Shown: piece by piece, positions 30,923 to 41,383 of the stretch
Layout: each line of letters opens with the position of its first letter
Position numbering within the stretch: the stretch's first letter is position 1
Source of the DNA: Rhynchopus euleeides
Lineage: Eukaryota; Euglenozoa; Diplonemea; Diplonemida; Diplonemidae
Assembly (NCBI GenBank): GCA_963210315.1
Contig: OY723241.1
Coordinates: 1,674,001 to 1,738,000, forward strand
DNA: 64,000 nucleotides
Reading direction: 5' to 3'
Translations under genes and position numbers: made by a program
Notes under the pieces: model-generated
The model's database searches: none
What the model was told of the DNA's origin: nothing
Seen by the model: the letters and a program-made list of their open reading frames with translations, nothing else

Positions 30923-31156
30923 CTCGAGCAAAATACATATATCCCCATGATACACCCACCTTGCAGGTACACAGCAACAGCGGGTACATACAAGGGTAGC
31001 GTGCACCAACGAGACGCCCCCACACCCCCCCCTCGGCAATCTTCCCAGGGAGACAGGGTGTGCGGCGGTGCAAACAGCGGGGCCCAGGGGTCGCCTGAAT
31101 TTTTTCGGGCTTTTTTTTTTTGATTTTGTGAGCCGCTCCCCGCACACCCCTGTGCT

Positions 31157-31169
31157 CCCTCCTGCCTAG
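31157..31169 (+). promoter_or_regulatory. Putative trans-splice acceptor of the RRM gene
   Basis: CTCCCTCCTGCCTAG, the AG ending two bases before the ATG at 31172. This would give an almost leaderless mature mRNA. Confidence 0.45.
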
Positions 31170-31171
31170 AG

Positions 31172-32011
31172 ATGCCTCGCGAACGGCAGCTTTTTGTGGC
31201 GGGCCTGCGCGACAACTGCTCGGAGAATGACCTGAAAGACATGTTCGAGACATTCGGGACAGTGGAGGCGACGAGCATCACGATGGATGCCAAGGGCAAG
31301 ACGATTGGCTTCGTCACCTTCACCGACCAGACGCACGCAAAGATGGCCCGGATCATGCACGGCAAGACCACAGGAGGCATGGGGCCCTTCATCGTCCTTC
31401 CGGCGCTCAGCCGCTCCGAGAAGAACGAAACCAACTCCACCTCGGTCAACGTCCTGGCAAGGCTTCAGCGCGCACTGCCGCCTTCGGAGATTGTGCCCAC
31501 AGGGGAGCAGGCAGAGGGGCAGGGCGATAGCCAGGTGGAGTGCGGTGGCTGGGAGGGCGACATCATCGATAAGCTTCTGGGTGCCGGGCTGAAGGGCGAG
31601 GACCTGACGCCCATGATGGGGCGTGAGTCCCGCGGGAACGGCGCCAGCGCTGGCAGCAGCGGCAACCAGAGGCGCGGGAAGGGCCAGGCACCCCAGAGCC
31701 AGCAGCAGCCGCCGCCGCAGCAGCAGCAGCAGCAGGGCATGAGCCAGGGCCGGAATCAGCACGGGCAGCAGCGTCAGGACCTGCCGCAGAGCCAGATGTT
31801 CCCTGAACACGGCCACGGCGGCGAGAAGGGCGGGCAGCCGCAGCACATGTACCAGGAGTCCCTGCAGAGGATCCTGAAGCTGGAGGCAGACATCGCAGAG
31901 GAGAAGCGTAAGATCGGGCTGTTCATGGATGCGAACAACTTCGGAGGTTCTGCGGCGGCTGTGACCCCGGCACAGCAGCAGCAGCAGCAGTACCAGCAGC
32001 AGCAGCAACAT

Positions 32012-32043
<32 letters not shown>

Positions 32044-32044
32044 C

Positions 32045-32076
<32 letters not shown>

Positions 32077-32515
32077 GCAGAGGTTCAACATGGGTGGGAT
32101 GCCGGGCGGGTCCCCGTCTGACATGCGCGCGCTGATGATGCAGCTGATGCCGCAGAACCAGCCGATTGTCCCGCTGCAGCAGCAGCAGGGGCAGCAGCGC
32201 GGGTTTGGCGGCAACAACAACATGGGTGGCAGCAGCGGCGGCGGCGGCAACAGCCAGCGCCGCAACAACAACGGCGGTGACAGGAACAGCCGCCAGCCGC
32301 GCAACCAGGGTGGCTACAAGGGGAACAACGGCGGGGACGACAGCCAAGGGGGCGCCAACCCCGAGATCTCTGCGGAGGATGTGCAGAAGTTCATGCAAAT
32401 GATCGCCCAGGCCTCCTCCTACCAGCCACCGCCGAACGCACCCCAGCAGCCGTCGGCTGATGGCAACATCCACGAGATGATGTCTCAGCTCCTGAGGCAG
32501 CGCGAATCCAAGTAG
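31172..32515 (+). CDS. RNA-binding protein: single N-terminal RRM and long polyQ/Asn/Gly-rich tail
   Basis: 447 aa. RRM at residues about 5-80: RNP2 is LFVAGL (7-12) and RNP1 is KTIGFVTF (43-50), with an amphipathic helix SENDLKDMFETFGTV between them. A short helical segment (GWEGDIIDKLLGAGLKGEDL, about 128-147) follows. From about 160 the chain is disordered: Gln-rich with several pure Gln runs (CAG/CAA codons, 31975-32080), then RG/NG-rich stretches (about 345-395) typical of RNA condensate proteins. A C-terminal helical part ends MMSQLLRQRESK. Likely a cytoplasmic or nuclear mRNA-binding protein; exact target unknown. The leucine-rich minus-strand frame opposite it is a shadow of the CAG runs. 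Confidence 0.85.
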
Positions 32516-32633
32516 GCTGAGGGGTGGGGCCAGAACAGCAAACGCGGGTTTGGAGTTGATCAGCCAAACCCTGAAAGGGGAAGAGAGCGGGGAGGGAGGG
32601 GGAAACCAGCAAAAAAAAGGGGGGGGGGGGGAG

Positions 32634-32699
32634 CTTGTGTACGCCACTGCACTGGCTGTCTCTAACGTCAGGTTGGGTGGTGGACAAAACCATATAAAA
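32634..32699 (+). repeat. Dispersed 'CCACTGCACTGGCC' module, copy 2
   Basis: CTTGTGTACGCCACTGCACT continues GGCTGTCTCTAACGTCAGG and ends ACCATATAAAA. It aligns with 21757-21818 over about 60 bases. Confidence 0.5.
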
Positions 32700-35140
32700 A
32701 AACAAGGAATGTGCAAAAAAACAGGAATGATGAGAGAGTCGCATCGTGGGATGGGCAAAGGGGGGGGGGGGGAGGGGGGGGGCGGCGGCGGCGCTGGGCA
32801 AGGGCGAAAAGGAGAGTTATTTTTATTTAAAAAAAAGTACGATCCTGAGGACTGTAACCCCCCCCCGTACCCCCACCCCCCCACCCCAGAAAATTATGGC
32901 AGAGGGGCCACCGATAGCCCCCCCCCCCCCCCCCCCACACACACTCCCCTTTACTCCATTCCCCTTTCCAACCCCGGAGGGGGGCTGGGTGGTTGGAGAG
33001 GAGGGGGGGGGGGCTATTTTTGGCTTTCCACCATGCGGTTTTTGCTCTTCTCGATACTCCCGATCCCGCACCCCATACCCTCCCACCCCCCACTCCCCTC
33101 CTACGTCGCATATAGGGACACTGCAAATCCAAAGCCATGGGGGACGGACTCCCCCCCCCCCCCCCATCTCTATTGCCAAGCCAAAGCTGTGTGTCGTGGG
33201 GGGCGACGGTGGAGGTTCGGGGAACTCGCTTTTTTTCTGCAGTTCAGAGGCGTGACAGCCTGTCCCGTGTTTCTGTTTCCTCCTTTCCCACCTGATTGCG
33301 TTTTTTTGGAACAGTGCCTGGAAGACGGTGAGCATGCAAGCGGCTGGTCCCGCCAAAACTTTAAAAAATGGTAACGTGGGTGTCTTGTGTGTTGCATTCG
33401 GGCAGCATTTGCCACATCCACACCGAATAGCCGGGTATAAAGTGTGGATGCCGTTCATTCCGCACGTGCGCTCTCTTCTTGCTTTGCTCAAGCAACTCTG
33501 TCTGGAGGCTGGTCTAAAAATTTAAAAAAAATAAAAGAAACTAGGGCAATTTGGTGCGCACAGGCGATGCAAATAGCGCCGTACCCCATGTCTCATTTGG
33601 ATGCATACAACCATCTCCCCCCCCCCCCTACCCCTGCGACACTGTACCTTACTTTTGTCTCCATAACAACCCCACCCCACCCCGCCCCCTTGCCCCCGCC
33701 CCCGCACCCTCCTGTTTTTTTTCGCTGGCATTTTCTCTTCGTTTCGTCTCCCTCCTTCCCTTACACCGTTTTGTCGCAAGAGATGCCCCTCCCCTCTGCC
33801 TGCTCCATATATCCGCCCGACTCCATAGCTGGTGTGCGTCGGACGCATCTGGGGTGGGGCACCGTTGGGAGTGGGGAGGTAGGAGGGAAAAGCTCGGGGT
33901 CTAAGGTACCCGCGGTGGTGATCAAATCCTCTGGGGAGGCGGTCTGTTTCAAACGGGAATGCAAATAATTCCCTTTGGCGGACGCGCTCGCGAGCCCCAG
34001 AGGGTTGGGTCGCTGGGCAAAGTGTGATGATATAGGCAACTATTGGGCACCGCGGCGGTCAGGCCAGGTAGCGCAAGCTCTGGCTTCAAATCCCACCAGG
34101 ACTGCATTCTTTCACTTCCACACCCTCCCCCCCCCCTTCGAACGTATACCGTATATCTGGCCGTGTGGTGTGAATCGCATCAAGCATGTTCTTCGGTGCG
34201 TTTCACCACCAAACCCGACGGGTAGCTGCTTTTTCGTGGATCAGGTCGTCCACACCTCACCCTCACCCCCCCTCGCCCGATCCCTGAGATAACCTATCTC
34301 CCCCCCTCCCCCCCCACCCCCCAAAAAAACGAAAAAAATGAACCAAATTTTCCTAAGGTGGTTTACACGGGGAGCGGGTGTGTGTTTGTGTTGGTGTGAG
34401 CAGGGGGGGGGGCAATGATTTCGTTTTTTGGTCGAGAGGCGGGGGTGGGGGGGGGGATATAGAGGCTTCGTCGGAAAAAATGGCTTGTTTCCACCACCGG
34501 AAGAAAACAAGCAGCGGTAGCAACAGATGAGGGGAGGGGGGGGGGTGGTGAAGTGCGCGCACACTCCCCCCAACCGGACAAAAAAAACGTCATCGGAGGG
34601 TCGAGGGGTTTGGGGTGAGGGGTTGCCAAGTGATAGGGTTGCGACACTTTGGGCTGGGCCTTGGTTGTGTATGCAAAGGGGGGGGGGGGCGATGGGGCGC
34701 GGTGGGAAGCAAAATGTTACAAAAAAATGGAGGAAAACCATTCATCAGTGGATGTGGCGTGATAAATGTCTTCAGATGGGGTGGGGTGGGGTGGGGGGGT
34801 CTGTGTGTTTTTCTTTTTTGTTTCCCAGATTGATATCGGAACGTGCTGTGGAGGAGATGTTTTTTAAGAAAAAGGGGGTGTGACGGAAGGAATCGGTCGT
34901 CTCGCATGTTGTGGGAGTCGTTGATGCCAAAAAAAATATATCGGAAGGAAAAAGGAAACTGCGACAGCACCTTCGGGAAAGCCTTGTGCGCAGCACTGCA
35001 CTGGCCACCCCTCGTGTGAGGGTGGCGACCCCACTCACCCCAATTCCTCCCAGGAAGATTTGGCAGTCAGGAGTTGTTGAGAGAGGGTTCTGAGGGGCGT
35101 TTTCGTGATCCGGCAAGTTTTCGGCAAAAGTTCGGCGGAT

Positions 35141-35170
35141 TTCTCCTATAAATAGGAGATGCACCAAAAT
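35141..35170. promoter_or_regulatory. CTCCTATAAATAGGAG palindrome, copy 1
   Basis: TTCTCCTATAAATAGGAG followed by a TGCACC-A-AAA box. The same order recurs at 36112-36141. It includes a TATAAA string, so a promoter core or a transposon internal motif is possible. Confidence 0.4.
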
Positions 35171-35643
35171 CACCGTTTTCGGCACCGGAGCGAAGATTCC
35201 CTGATAGTCTCTGCGCCTCGTGGTGCAACTTCGTCAGACAGTTTGGTCGTCGAAATCAACAAATTCCAAAGACAAAAAAAATCGTTCAGTTTGGATAAGG
35301 GACAATGGGGTCGTGGTGGAGCAGCACAAAAAAAATATATCGCAAAACAACAACAAAAAAAAAGGAAATGATTTTCAAATCGGAAGAAAAGTGAAATCGG
35401 GTTTGCCTGGGACTCGACCCATTGGGCTACGGTGCAGAGATGAGGTGAAATACAGGAAACATCCCCCCCCCCCCCCCCCCTCACCCAATCCCCACCCCCA
35501 CCTCTCCCTCCTTCCCCTTTGCGACCCACCGTCTACAATTTATACTTGGCGAAAAAAAATGCCCCACCAAGAGAGATACCCCCCCACCCCCTCACCCCCC
35601 ACCCCCCTTCCGAAAAAGCAAGCGGGGTTTATTCTGTAACACT

Positions 35644-35977
35644 CCACCCACCCCCACCTCCACCCACCCCCACCTCCACCCACCCCCACCTCCACCCACC
35701 CCCACCTCCACCCACCCCCACCTCCACCCACCCCCACCTCCACCCACCCCCACCTCCACCCACCCCCACCTCCACCCACCCCCACCTCCACCCACCCCCA
35801 CCTCCACCCACCCCCACCTCCACCCACCCCCACCTCCACCCACCCCCACCTCCACCCACCCCCACCTCCACCCACCCCCACCTCCACCCACCCCCACCTC
35901 CACCCACCCCCACCTCCACCCACCCCCACCTCCACCCACCCCCACCTCCACCCACCCCCACCTCCACCCACCCCCCC
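35644..35977. repeat. 15-bp minisatellite CCCACCTCCACCCAC, about 22 units
   Basis: Near-perfect tandem units for about 330 bp. The Trp/Gly/Val and Pro/Thr/His frames reading through it are artefacts. There are no unique spacers, so it is not a CRISPR array. Confidence 0.95.
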
Positions 35978-36111
35978 CTGCTTCCGGAACCCAGCACGCC
36001 ATACAAACTCTCCTGAAAAAGACAACGCGGGTTGTATTTTACTTTGCGTTGCCTTCGCTACGACGCACGGCAAAAAAAAATGTTCAAATCGTTCAAGAAA
36101 ATTGGCGTATT

Positions 36112-36141
36112 TTCTCCTATAAATAGGAGGAGCTGCACCGA
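36112..36141. promoter_or_regulatory. CTCCTATAAATAGGAG palindrome, copy 2
   Basis: Same 16-base palindrome and downstream TGCACCGAAAA-like box as at 35141, with GAGC inserted between them. Confidence 0.4.
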
Positions 36142-36462
36142 AAAAGTAACCCGCCGTTCTTTGTGGGCCGCACTCTGTACAGTCGAGCAAAGGTCCCCAA
36201 TGTCAGACAGTCCTAAAGGAAATATGGCGGGGTATGGTTGCCGGTAGTGGAGGGGGGTGGGTGTGTGTGTGGAGGGCGGGACTTTTTTAAAAACATCAAA
36301 CGTACAGCACGGGGGACACCAGAGAGCGCGGGGGGAGGGGGGGGGGGGGGGAGCAACCGGCAAGACGGAAGGTTCGCTTCTTCCTCACACACACCCCCAC
36401 CCCACCCCCAGGGATCAAGAATACGCGTCTGACCCCCCACGTATTCGTATTAATACGTATTA

Positions 36463-37547
36463 CCGGGGGGGGGGTCAAATTGTACTACCCCTTTAAATAC
36501 AACTACCCCCTCAAATACAACTACCCCCCGGGTTTTTCAAAATAGATTGTTTTTCCAGTATATTAGTACTACCCCCCTTTTTGCTCATTTTTTCCCCTTT
36601 CTAAGACTGTTGCCCCTGTAGTAGGGGCATGCCGCTGAGAAAAATCGTTGCACCGAGCCTCCTGGCTGAGCTGGTAATCAACGCCACGCTCTGAAGAGCA
36701 GCACTGCCAACCACCGCGGACCATCGGATACATAAGAACCCGTCCAACCCGTTTCTCCCACACAACTCTCCCGAAATGTGACCCGTCATGACCTGGCGAA
36801 CCTTGAAGCGATCGCAAGGAAGAGCTGCAGTACGCAGTAACCTGCATGGGGGCACTGGCTGTGGGGGAGGTTGTCTAGCGACAAACTGGCGTTAGCTAGT
36901 GAGTCCTCGTTTGGAGACACCAGTCAGGTGGGGAGTTTCGTTGGGGCGGCACACTCTGTTACACATTAACGCAGGTGTCCTAAGCAAGCTCAGTGAGAAC
37001 AGAAATCTCACGTAGAGCATAAGGGTAAAAGCTTGCTCGATACATGATCTTCAGTACCGATCCTCGGTGTGAAAGCATGGCCTAACGATCCTTTGGTCTC
37101 GCTTGAGCCTCTGTAAGCAGGTCATCGACCTCAAGAGACGCCCCTTCCACCCCGCCGAGCGAGGTGGGGCCCTCTCGAGCACGGCGCGCGACACGTGATT
37201 CGCCGCCGTGTTGAACACCAGTGACGCGGGTGTTTACTGGGTGTCGGTAGTGTACCGGCGAAGGGATCTGCATGTGTATGATCCCCTTGGATCCCATTGA
37301 ACCTCTGGAGGGTCTTTGGCCCGGAAGCCAACCCATAAACAAGGTTGAAATTAGGCAACTCACAACTGAAATGACCCCATCACAATCCGTACGGATTCCA
37401 AACATGCCGATAAACAGCGTTTTGGCGACCTGGGGGTCATAAAAGTGACTCATTCGCACCAATTACCATTTATCTACATTTTCACAATTTAGGCAAGCGG
37501 TCCCGCCTATTAGTACTACCCGGTAGTACTATTTGACCCCCCCCCAG
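36463..37547. mobile_element. TA-flanked element carrying an LSU rRNA segment
   Basis: TA at 36461-36462 and 37548-37549. The left end is CCGGGGGGGGGTCAAATTGT and the right end (complement) CTGGGGGGGGGTCAAATAGT, with GTACTACCC motifs repeated inside both ends. The 0.9-kb interior is unlike the other elements: it contains about 190 bp of LSU rRNA (36915-37108) and flanking sequence of unknown origin. Confidence 0.75.
36915..37108 (+). rRNA. Fragment of LSU (28S-type) rRNA, domain V
   Basis: Conserved blocks of the eukaryotic large-subunit rRNA appear in order: GTCAGGTGGGGAGTTT, TGGGGCGGCACA, TAACGCAGGTGTCCTAAG, GAACAGAAATCTC, AAGGGTAAAAGC, TTCAGTACCGAT, TGAAAGCATGGCCTAACGAT. Helices are kept by paired changes: AGCAAGCT with AGCTTGCT, and GTGAG with CTCAC around ACAGAAAT. 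The next universal block (CCAGAAAAGTTACCACAGGG) is absent, so the match stops at about 37108. It could be an rRNA pseudogene captured by a transposon, or a piece of a fragmented rRNA as known in Euglena. Position inside a TA-flanked element favours capture. Confidence 0.75.
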
Positions 37548-37593
37548 TAATACGAATACGTATTAATACGTCGAATACGTGTAATACGCGTGG

Positions 37594-38206
37594 TTTTGGC
37601 GACCCTTCTTTCCCTCAGTGGTTTGGGGTATTTTCCCTTCCGGTGTCTGTTTTGTGAGGTTTTTGGGGTGGAGAGGGGGTTCTTCCGGGATCGCGATGTC
37701 TGCAGAACATGTTGACGCGCTGCGGGAAGCACATATTCGTTGCGAGTTTGTGCTTCTCCAGTGTGTTTGAACCTCAGACGCCGTCCATGACGACGCCACC
37801 CTCGAACTGACGGACACAGACGATCCAAGATGGGATCGGTCACGATCCTTTGTCACACAGTGCTCAGCCGGTGCGATCTGCCCCACATACAAGCACTCAG
37901 TTGACCAGGTATCGCCACTCAGTTGATGTGGTTTCGCCTGTTCTACCACCTGGGGAGGGCGCAGGGTCGGTGTACGCCTCAACCTGGCGTTGCGGGTACC
38001 CTTCAGGTGCAGGAATGCCGGGTTTGCAGGGCCTCCGTCGTGATTACGAATGCCCCATTTCAGCTCCGCCCGACACATGGTTGCTCCGTGCTCTTCATAG
38101 CGCGGGTCCGGCCTCTGCAGCCGACAGGTTGTGAGCCCATGAGGGGGTCTACAGCACAACTCAAGGAGGGAAAGGGGGCTGAACCAAAAACCCACGTATT
38201 TCAAGA
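37594..38206. other. Unique interior between the two palindromic direct repeats
   Basis: About 610 bp of moderately GC-rich sequence with no coding frame longer than chance and no recognised RNA. It is probably the body of the oldest element in the nest. Confidence 0.4.
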
Positions 38207-38419
38207 AAATACCCCCCACGTATTCGTATTAACCCTTTAAGTCCCAAGGCTATTTTGGGCCATTTTGGCCGATTTTTCTCCTTGGACACCAAGTTGCTTC
38301 AATTTTCGTTTTTCTGCCCGACCCTGGCCGTAAATGAACGCGTTTGACTGAAAGATTCCACGATGGCCATTTTTTGGCCCCGAAAAAAATGACTCTTTTT
38401 TCGCACGGCCAACAAACAG

Positions 38420-39036
38420 GAGGCTCCCACACCTTCAACACAGCCCCCTCTGGCACCTCTGGCGGAACAGCCCCCGGTGGGGCTGGCGGGATCCAGGGGG
38501 TTGCTGCGACGATGATGCGCAACGCCGCGCAGGCCCGCCGGGACGGGCAGCGCCGCAGCCGGACAGCCGCGTCCTCGAGACGCCTGGAGGAGCTGCGTCA
38601 GGGTGACGCGGCGGGCCCCATGGAGTTCGACGACGACCCGGCGAACGTGTGGGAGCCCGAGGACGACCTCCAGGCCATCGACGCCTACGGGGACGACGAG
38701 ACGCCCGCGGCGAACATCCCCGCTCTGCAGGAGCTTGCGGCGTCCCGTGTCTGGGCCGAGGGGGTGGTAGCGCGGGCCCGCGGCATGGCCCCCTGCGTCT
38801 CGATGGGAGGAGCCATCCCCCGCACCGTCGAGGCGTGGAGGCACTGCTTCCACCCCAGCTATGGCCTTTGCCCCCTCTCGCCCAGGGTGGCAGGTGACGT
38901 AGCGGCGGAGTGGCTGCAGGCGCGCATCCTGCAAGGGGGCGCGCAGGCCGAGCCCGGGAACCAGACGAGGGAGCCGGGGGTCAGCCTGCGCGTCTACATG
39001 CGCAAGCTGCAGACGGAGGTGGAGCGGGGCGAGTAG
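38420..39036 (+). pseudogene. 5'-truncated ORF carried by the retroposed insert
   Basis: The frame is open from the first base of the insert to TAG at 39034-39036 (about 205 codons). It encodes a Gly/Thr-rich stretch, then Arg-rich RRDGQRRSRTAASSRRLEELR, an acidic segment (EFDDDPANVWEPEDDLQAID) and a helical C-terminus. The ATG that opens the frame at 38344 belongs to the interrupted transposon, so the apparent start is an accident. It may be the C-terminus of a retroelement ORF or of a host mRNA; not recognised. Confidence 0.5.
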
Positions 39037-39588
39037 GCGGAGCAGCGTCCCCACCCCCACCACCCCCCCCCCCCCCCCCCGGGACCTTCCCCCCCCCCCC
39101 CCTTTCATAGATGTGTGCAGGTGGCCGTTGTGAATGGTTAGACAGGGGCTGGCCACCCCCTCCCCCGGGCTCTGCACAGCAGGTCTGGGTTAGAAACAAC
39201 ATAACCCCCCCCCCCCTTCCTCCCCTCCCTTCCTCCCCCCTCCCCTCCCCTCCCCTATTGATGTCCCCCCCCCCCCCCTCCCCCAGCGCTTTGCCGCTCG
39301 TGTGAGTACCGCCCTGACTGGGAGAAAGGGTAGGGCTGGTTGGGTTGGCGGAGTTGGGCGGATGGGCGAAACGGAAAAATCGACGAGGTCGCAGCGTCAG
39401 GGCGTTCTGGGCTGGCTGGTGGTGGTTGGGACAAGACCGACGAGATTAGAAGCGGCACTGGTAGACGGGTTTTGAGGCCCCCCGCCCCCAGGTTCCCCCT
39501 GCCCACCTGGACGGACCCAAGTGCCTCACACCGGATCTCTCCCCACCCGGTGGTCCACCTGACGGATACGCAAGAAAAAAAAAAAAAA
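38420..39588 (+). mobile_element. Poly(A)-tailed retroposed insertion with 9-bp target duplication
   Basis: Compared with copy 1, the host transposon is interrupted here. AACAAACAG occurs on both sides (38411-38419, 39589-39597) and the insert ends in about 16 A residues. Target duplication plus 3' poly(A) and a 5' end cut inside an ORF is the signature of target-primed reverse transcription, as for LINEs or processed mRNA. The 80 bases before the poly(A) resemble two parts of the 1.3-kb TA element (near 8330 and 9030), so a 3' UTR is shared between families. Confidence 0.85.
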
Positions 39589-40201
39589 AACAAACAGTGA
39601 ATTTGAGGGTGAAAAAACGGCATATTTTCGAAACCAAAAATTTTTGGGTGCCGGGGCTCCCCAAAAAGTCATCCGAAGATGGCGTTATTGGAAAGAACGA
39701 GTCAAATTGCATCGACGAAAAAAAAGTTCGGCCAAAAAGACTGAGAATGAAGCCACTGAATGGGCAAGGCGGTTTTTGCCTGTGTTCAGTGCCTATTTTC
39801 CCTTTGAAACCGTGGGAAAACACCCGAAAAGGGGCTATTTCCTCAATCACTCGCAGGAAGTCTGTCTCAGACGGCTGCAAGAGCAACTGTTGTGCTTCGC
39901 AGCAGTGCTGAACCAGAGAGAGTGTTCGCAGAGATGTCGCCATGCGCTCGCTCTACTACCCCGTGATGTCGCCACCGATAGCCAGTGTCCGTCTACCCTC
40001 TCCTCGGAGTTCTCGACCAGATGTCGCCGCAGAGAGGACAGCACCCTTCGTCTCGTATTATTGCAGACTACTCGGTGCTGCAACTGCGCACGGAAGAGAG
40101 AAGCGCCTCGATTATGTTCTCCCCAAGTAGATCAGACACTCTTCTAGTTTAGCTTGGCTCAATCTGGGCACGGCCCAAAGCCGGATAAGATATCACCCAT
40201 A

Positions 40202-40570
40202 CCTGGGACCCCCCGTGTATAAGTCCCCCTCCCTTACCCCCGTGTTTAAGTCCCCCCCTGGGGGTCTGGCAGGGGACTAAACACAGGTGGACCTAAACAC
40301 GGGGGTGGGCCGGTCTGGAGGGTCATCAAGTGGCCGCGAGGCCACCTGGTGCCCTCCAGGTGCTGTCAGAGTCGAAAAGGGGGGTGCCAAAAGTCCATCC
40401 GGACCAGAATCACCCCCCTACGACGGAAGCGGAAGAGGTCTTCTTGGTCTCCACCGTGCCACCCCCGTGTTCAAGCCCCCTGCGTTTAGGTCCGCCCCCC
40501 GTGTTTAAGTCACCCCCGGCCGAAAATCGTCTCCAAGGGGGGGGGGGACTTAAACACGGGGGGTCCCAGG
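40202..40570. mobile_element. TA-type MITE family 'CCTGGGACCCCC', copy C (nested in piggyBac-like copy 2)
   Basis: 369 bp; TA at 40200-40201 and 40571-40572. Same site and flanks (ATCACCCA on the left, CATTTGACAGGCGAGGAAT on the right) as copy A in the first piggyBac-like element, so inherited with it. Confidence 0.8.
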
Positions 40571-41017
40571 TACATTTGACAGGCGAGGAATTGACAATCA
40601 GGCACCCCCTTGCCTTCAGTTGACACGTGCACCACATCGGGGTGTATCTGGGCGGGTCTTGCTTCCTTAGAAAGGGTCTCGAGTCCCCTTTACCGGATGG
40701 CCAGGGTCGGGCACAAAGACCCCCGGCAAAGTATGCCAGACCTTGTTGGGGTGTGCACAGAAAGCCAAGGGCCCAGAATGCTGTTTTCACCTGAAAACCC
40801 AACCTGGGCCCTGATTCTCAGGGGTGACGGCGGGCAACCGACAGACAGATATCTCGTCGATTTTTGTTGTCTTGAAAAGAACTGTCCAAACCCTTTTCAT
40901 GGTGCCCAGGGTTTGCCAAAAAGACAAAAATGCGTGCCAACAAAATGTGAACCGAAAGTGCAGGCGCAATATATTGCGCCTTGGGACTTAAAGGGTTAAT
41001 ACGTATTAATACGAATA

Positions 41018-41383
41018 CCTGGGACCCCCCGTGTATAAGTCCCCCCCCCCTTACCCCCGTGTTTAAGTCCCCCCCTGGGGGTCTGGCAGGGGGGGGACTT
41101 AAACACAGGGGGACCTAAACACGGGGGTGGGCTGGTCTGGAGGGTCATCAGGTGGCCCCTAGGCCCTCCAGGTGCTGTCAGAGTCGAAAAGTGGGGTGCC
41201 AAAAGTCCCTCCGGACCGGAATTACCCCCCTACGACAGCAGAGGAAGAGGTCTTCTTGGTCTCCACTGTGCCACCCCCGTGTTTAAGCCCCCCCTGTGTT
41301 TAGGTCCGCCCCCCCCCGTGTTTAAGTCCCCCCCGGCCGAAAATCGCCTCCAGGGGGGGGACTTAAACACGGGGGGTCCCAGG
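41018..41383. mobile_element. TA-type MITE family 'CCTGGGACCCCC', copy D
   Basis: 366 bp; TA at 41016-41017 and 41384-41385. Inserted independently in the right palindromic repeat, 18 bp outside the piggyBac-like element. It is closest in sequence to copy B at 18140 (shared AGGTGGCCCCTAGGCCCTCC segment). Confidence 0.85.

Larger units (their letters stand above)
32516..36424. other. Long intergenic region of simple repeats
   Basis: No supported gene over 3.9 kb. It contains C/G homopolymer runs, a second copy of the ACTGCACTGG module (32634-32699), a partial third (34981-35010), two copies of a TATAAA-containing palindrome (35141, 36112) and a 15-bp minisatellite. A tRNA-like stretch near 34080 did not fold. 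Confidence 0.5.
36433..37593. repeat. Palindromic AT-rich direct repeat, left copy, split by a TA element
   Basis: CCCCCCACGTATTCGTATTAAT continues, after the inserted element (36463-37547), with TACGAATACGTATTAATACG and ends AATACGCGT. The same sequence recurs near 38207-41412, split there by other insertions. If all insertions are removed, the two copies are about 75 bp, similar and in direct orientation, about 610 bp apart. Confidence 0.6.
38229..40999. mobile_element. piggyBac-like transposon, copy 2, with nested insertions (TTAA included)
   Basis: The same 18-bp inverted termini as copy 1 (38233-38250 and complement at 40978-40995) lie between TTAA at 38229-38232 and 40996-40999. Without the retroposed insert (38420-39588) its length is about 1.59 kb, equal to copy 1. 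It sits inside the right palindromic repeat, in a TATTAATAC target. The two copies differ by scattered substitutions only, so transposition was fairly recent. Confidence 0.8.

Noticed and set aside
31166..32884. 572-aa leucine-rich minus-strand frame
   Set aside because: It is the complement of the CAG-rich polyQ stretch of the RRM gene.
34065..34112. tRNA-like stretch GGCTTCAAATCCCACC
   Set aside because: It has a T-loop-like string, but no T stem, anticodon arm or acceptor pairing could be made.
35398..35450. tRNA-like stretch on the minus strand (TAGCCCAATGGGTCGAG)
   Set aside because: Box-A-like string only; cloverleaf pairing fails.
35644..35977. CRISPR-like regular repeat
   Set aside because: Units are contiguous with no unique spacers, and the genome is eukaryotic.
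35540..36190. Trp-Gly-Val and Pro-Thr-Ser-His repeat proteins
   Set aside because: All are read through the 15-bp minisatellite; no start context or unique domain.
36640..36720. Possible tRNA or second rRNA piece left of the LSU fragment
   Set aside because: TGGCTGAGCTGG resembles a box A, but no foldable tRNA and no LSU block could be recognised.
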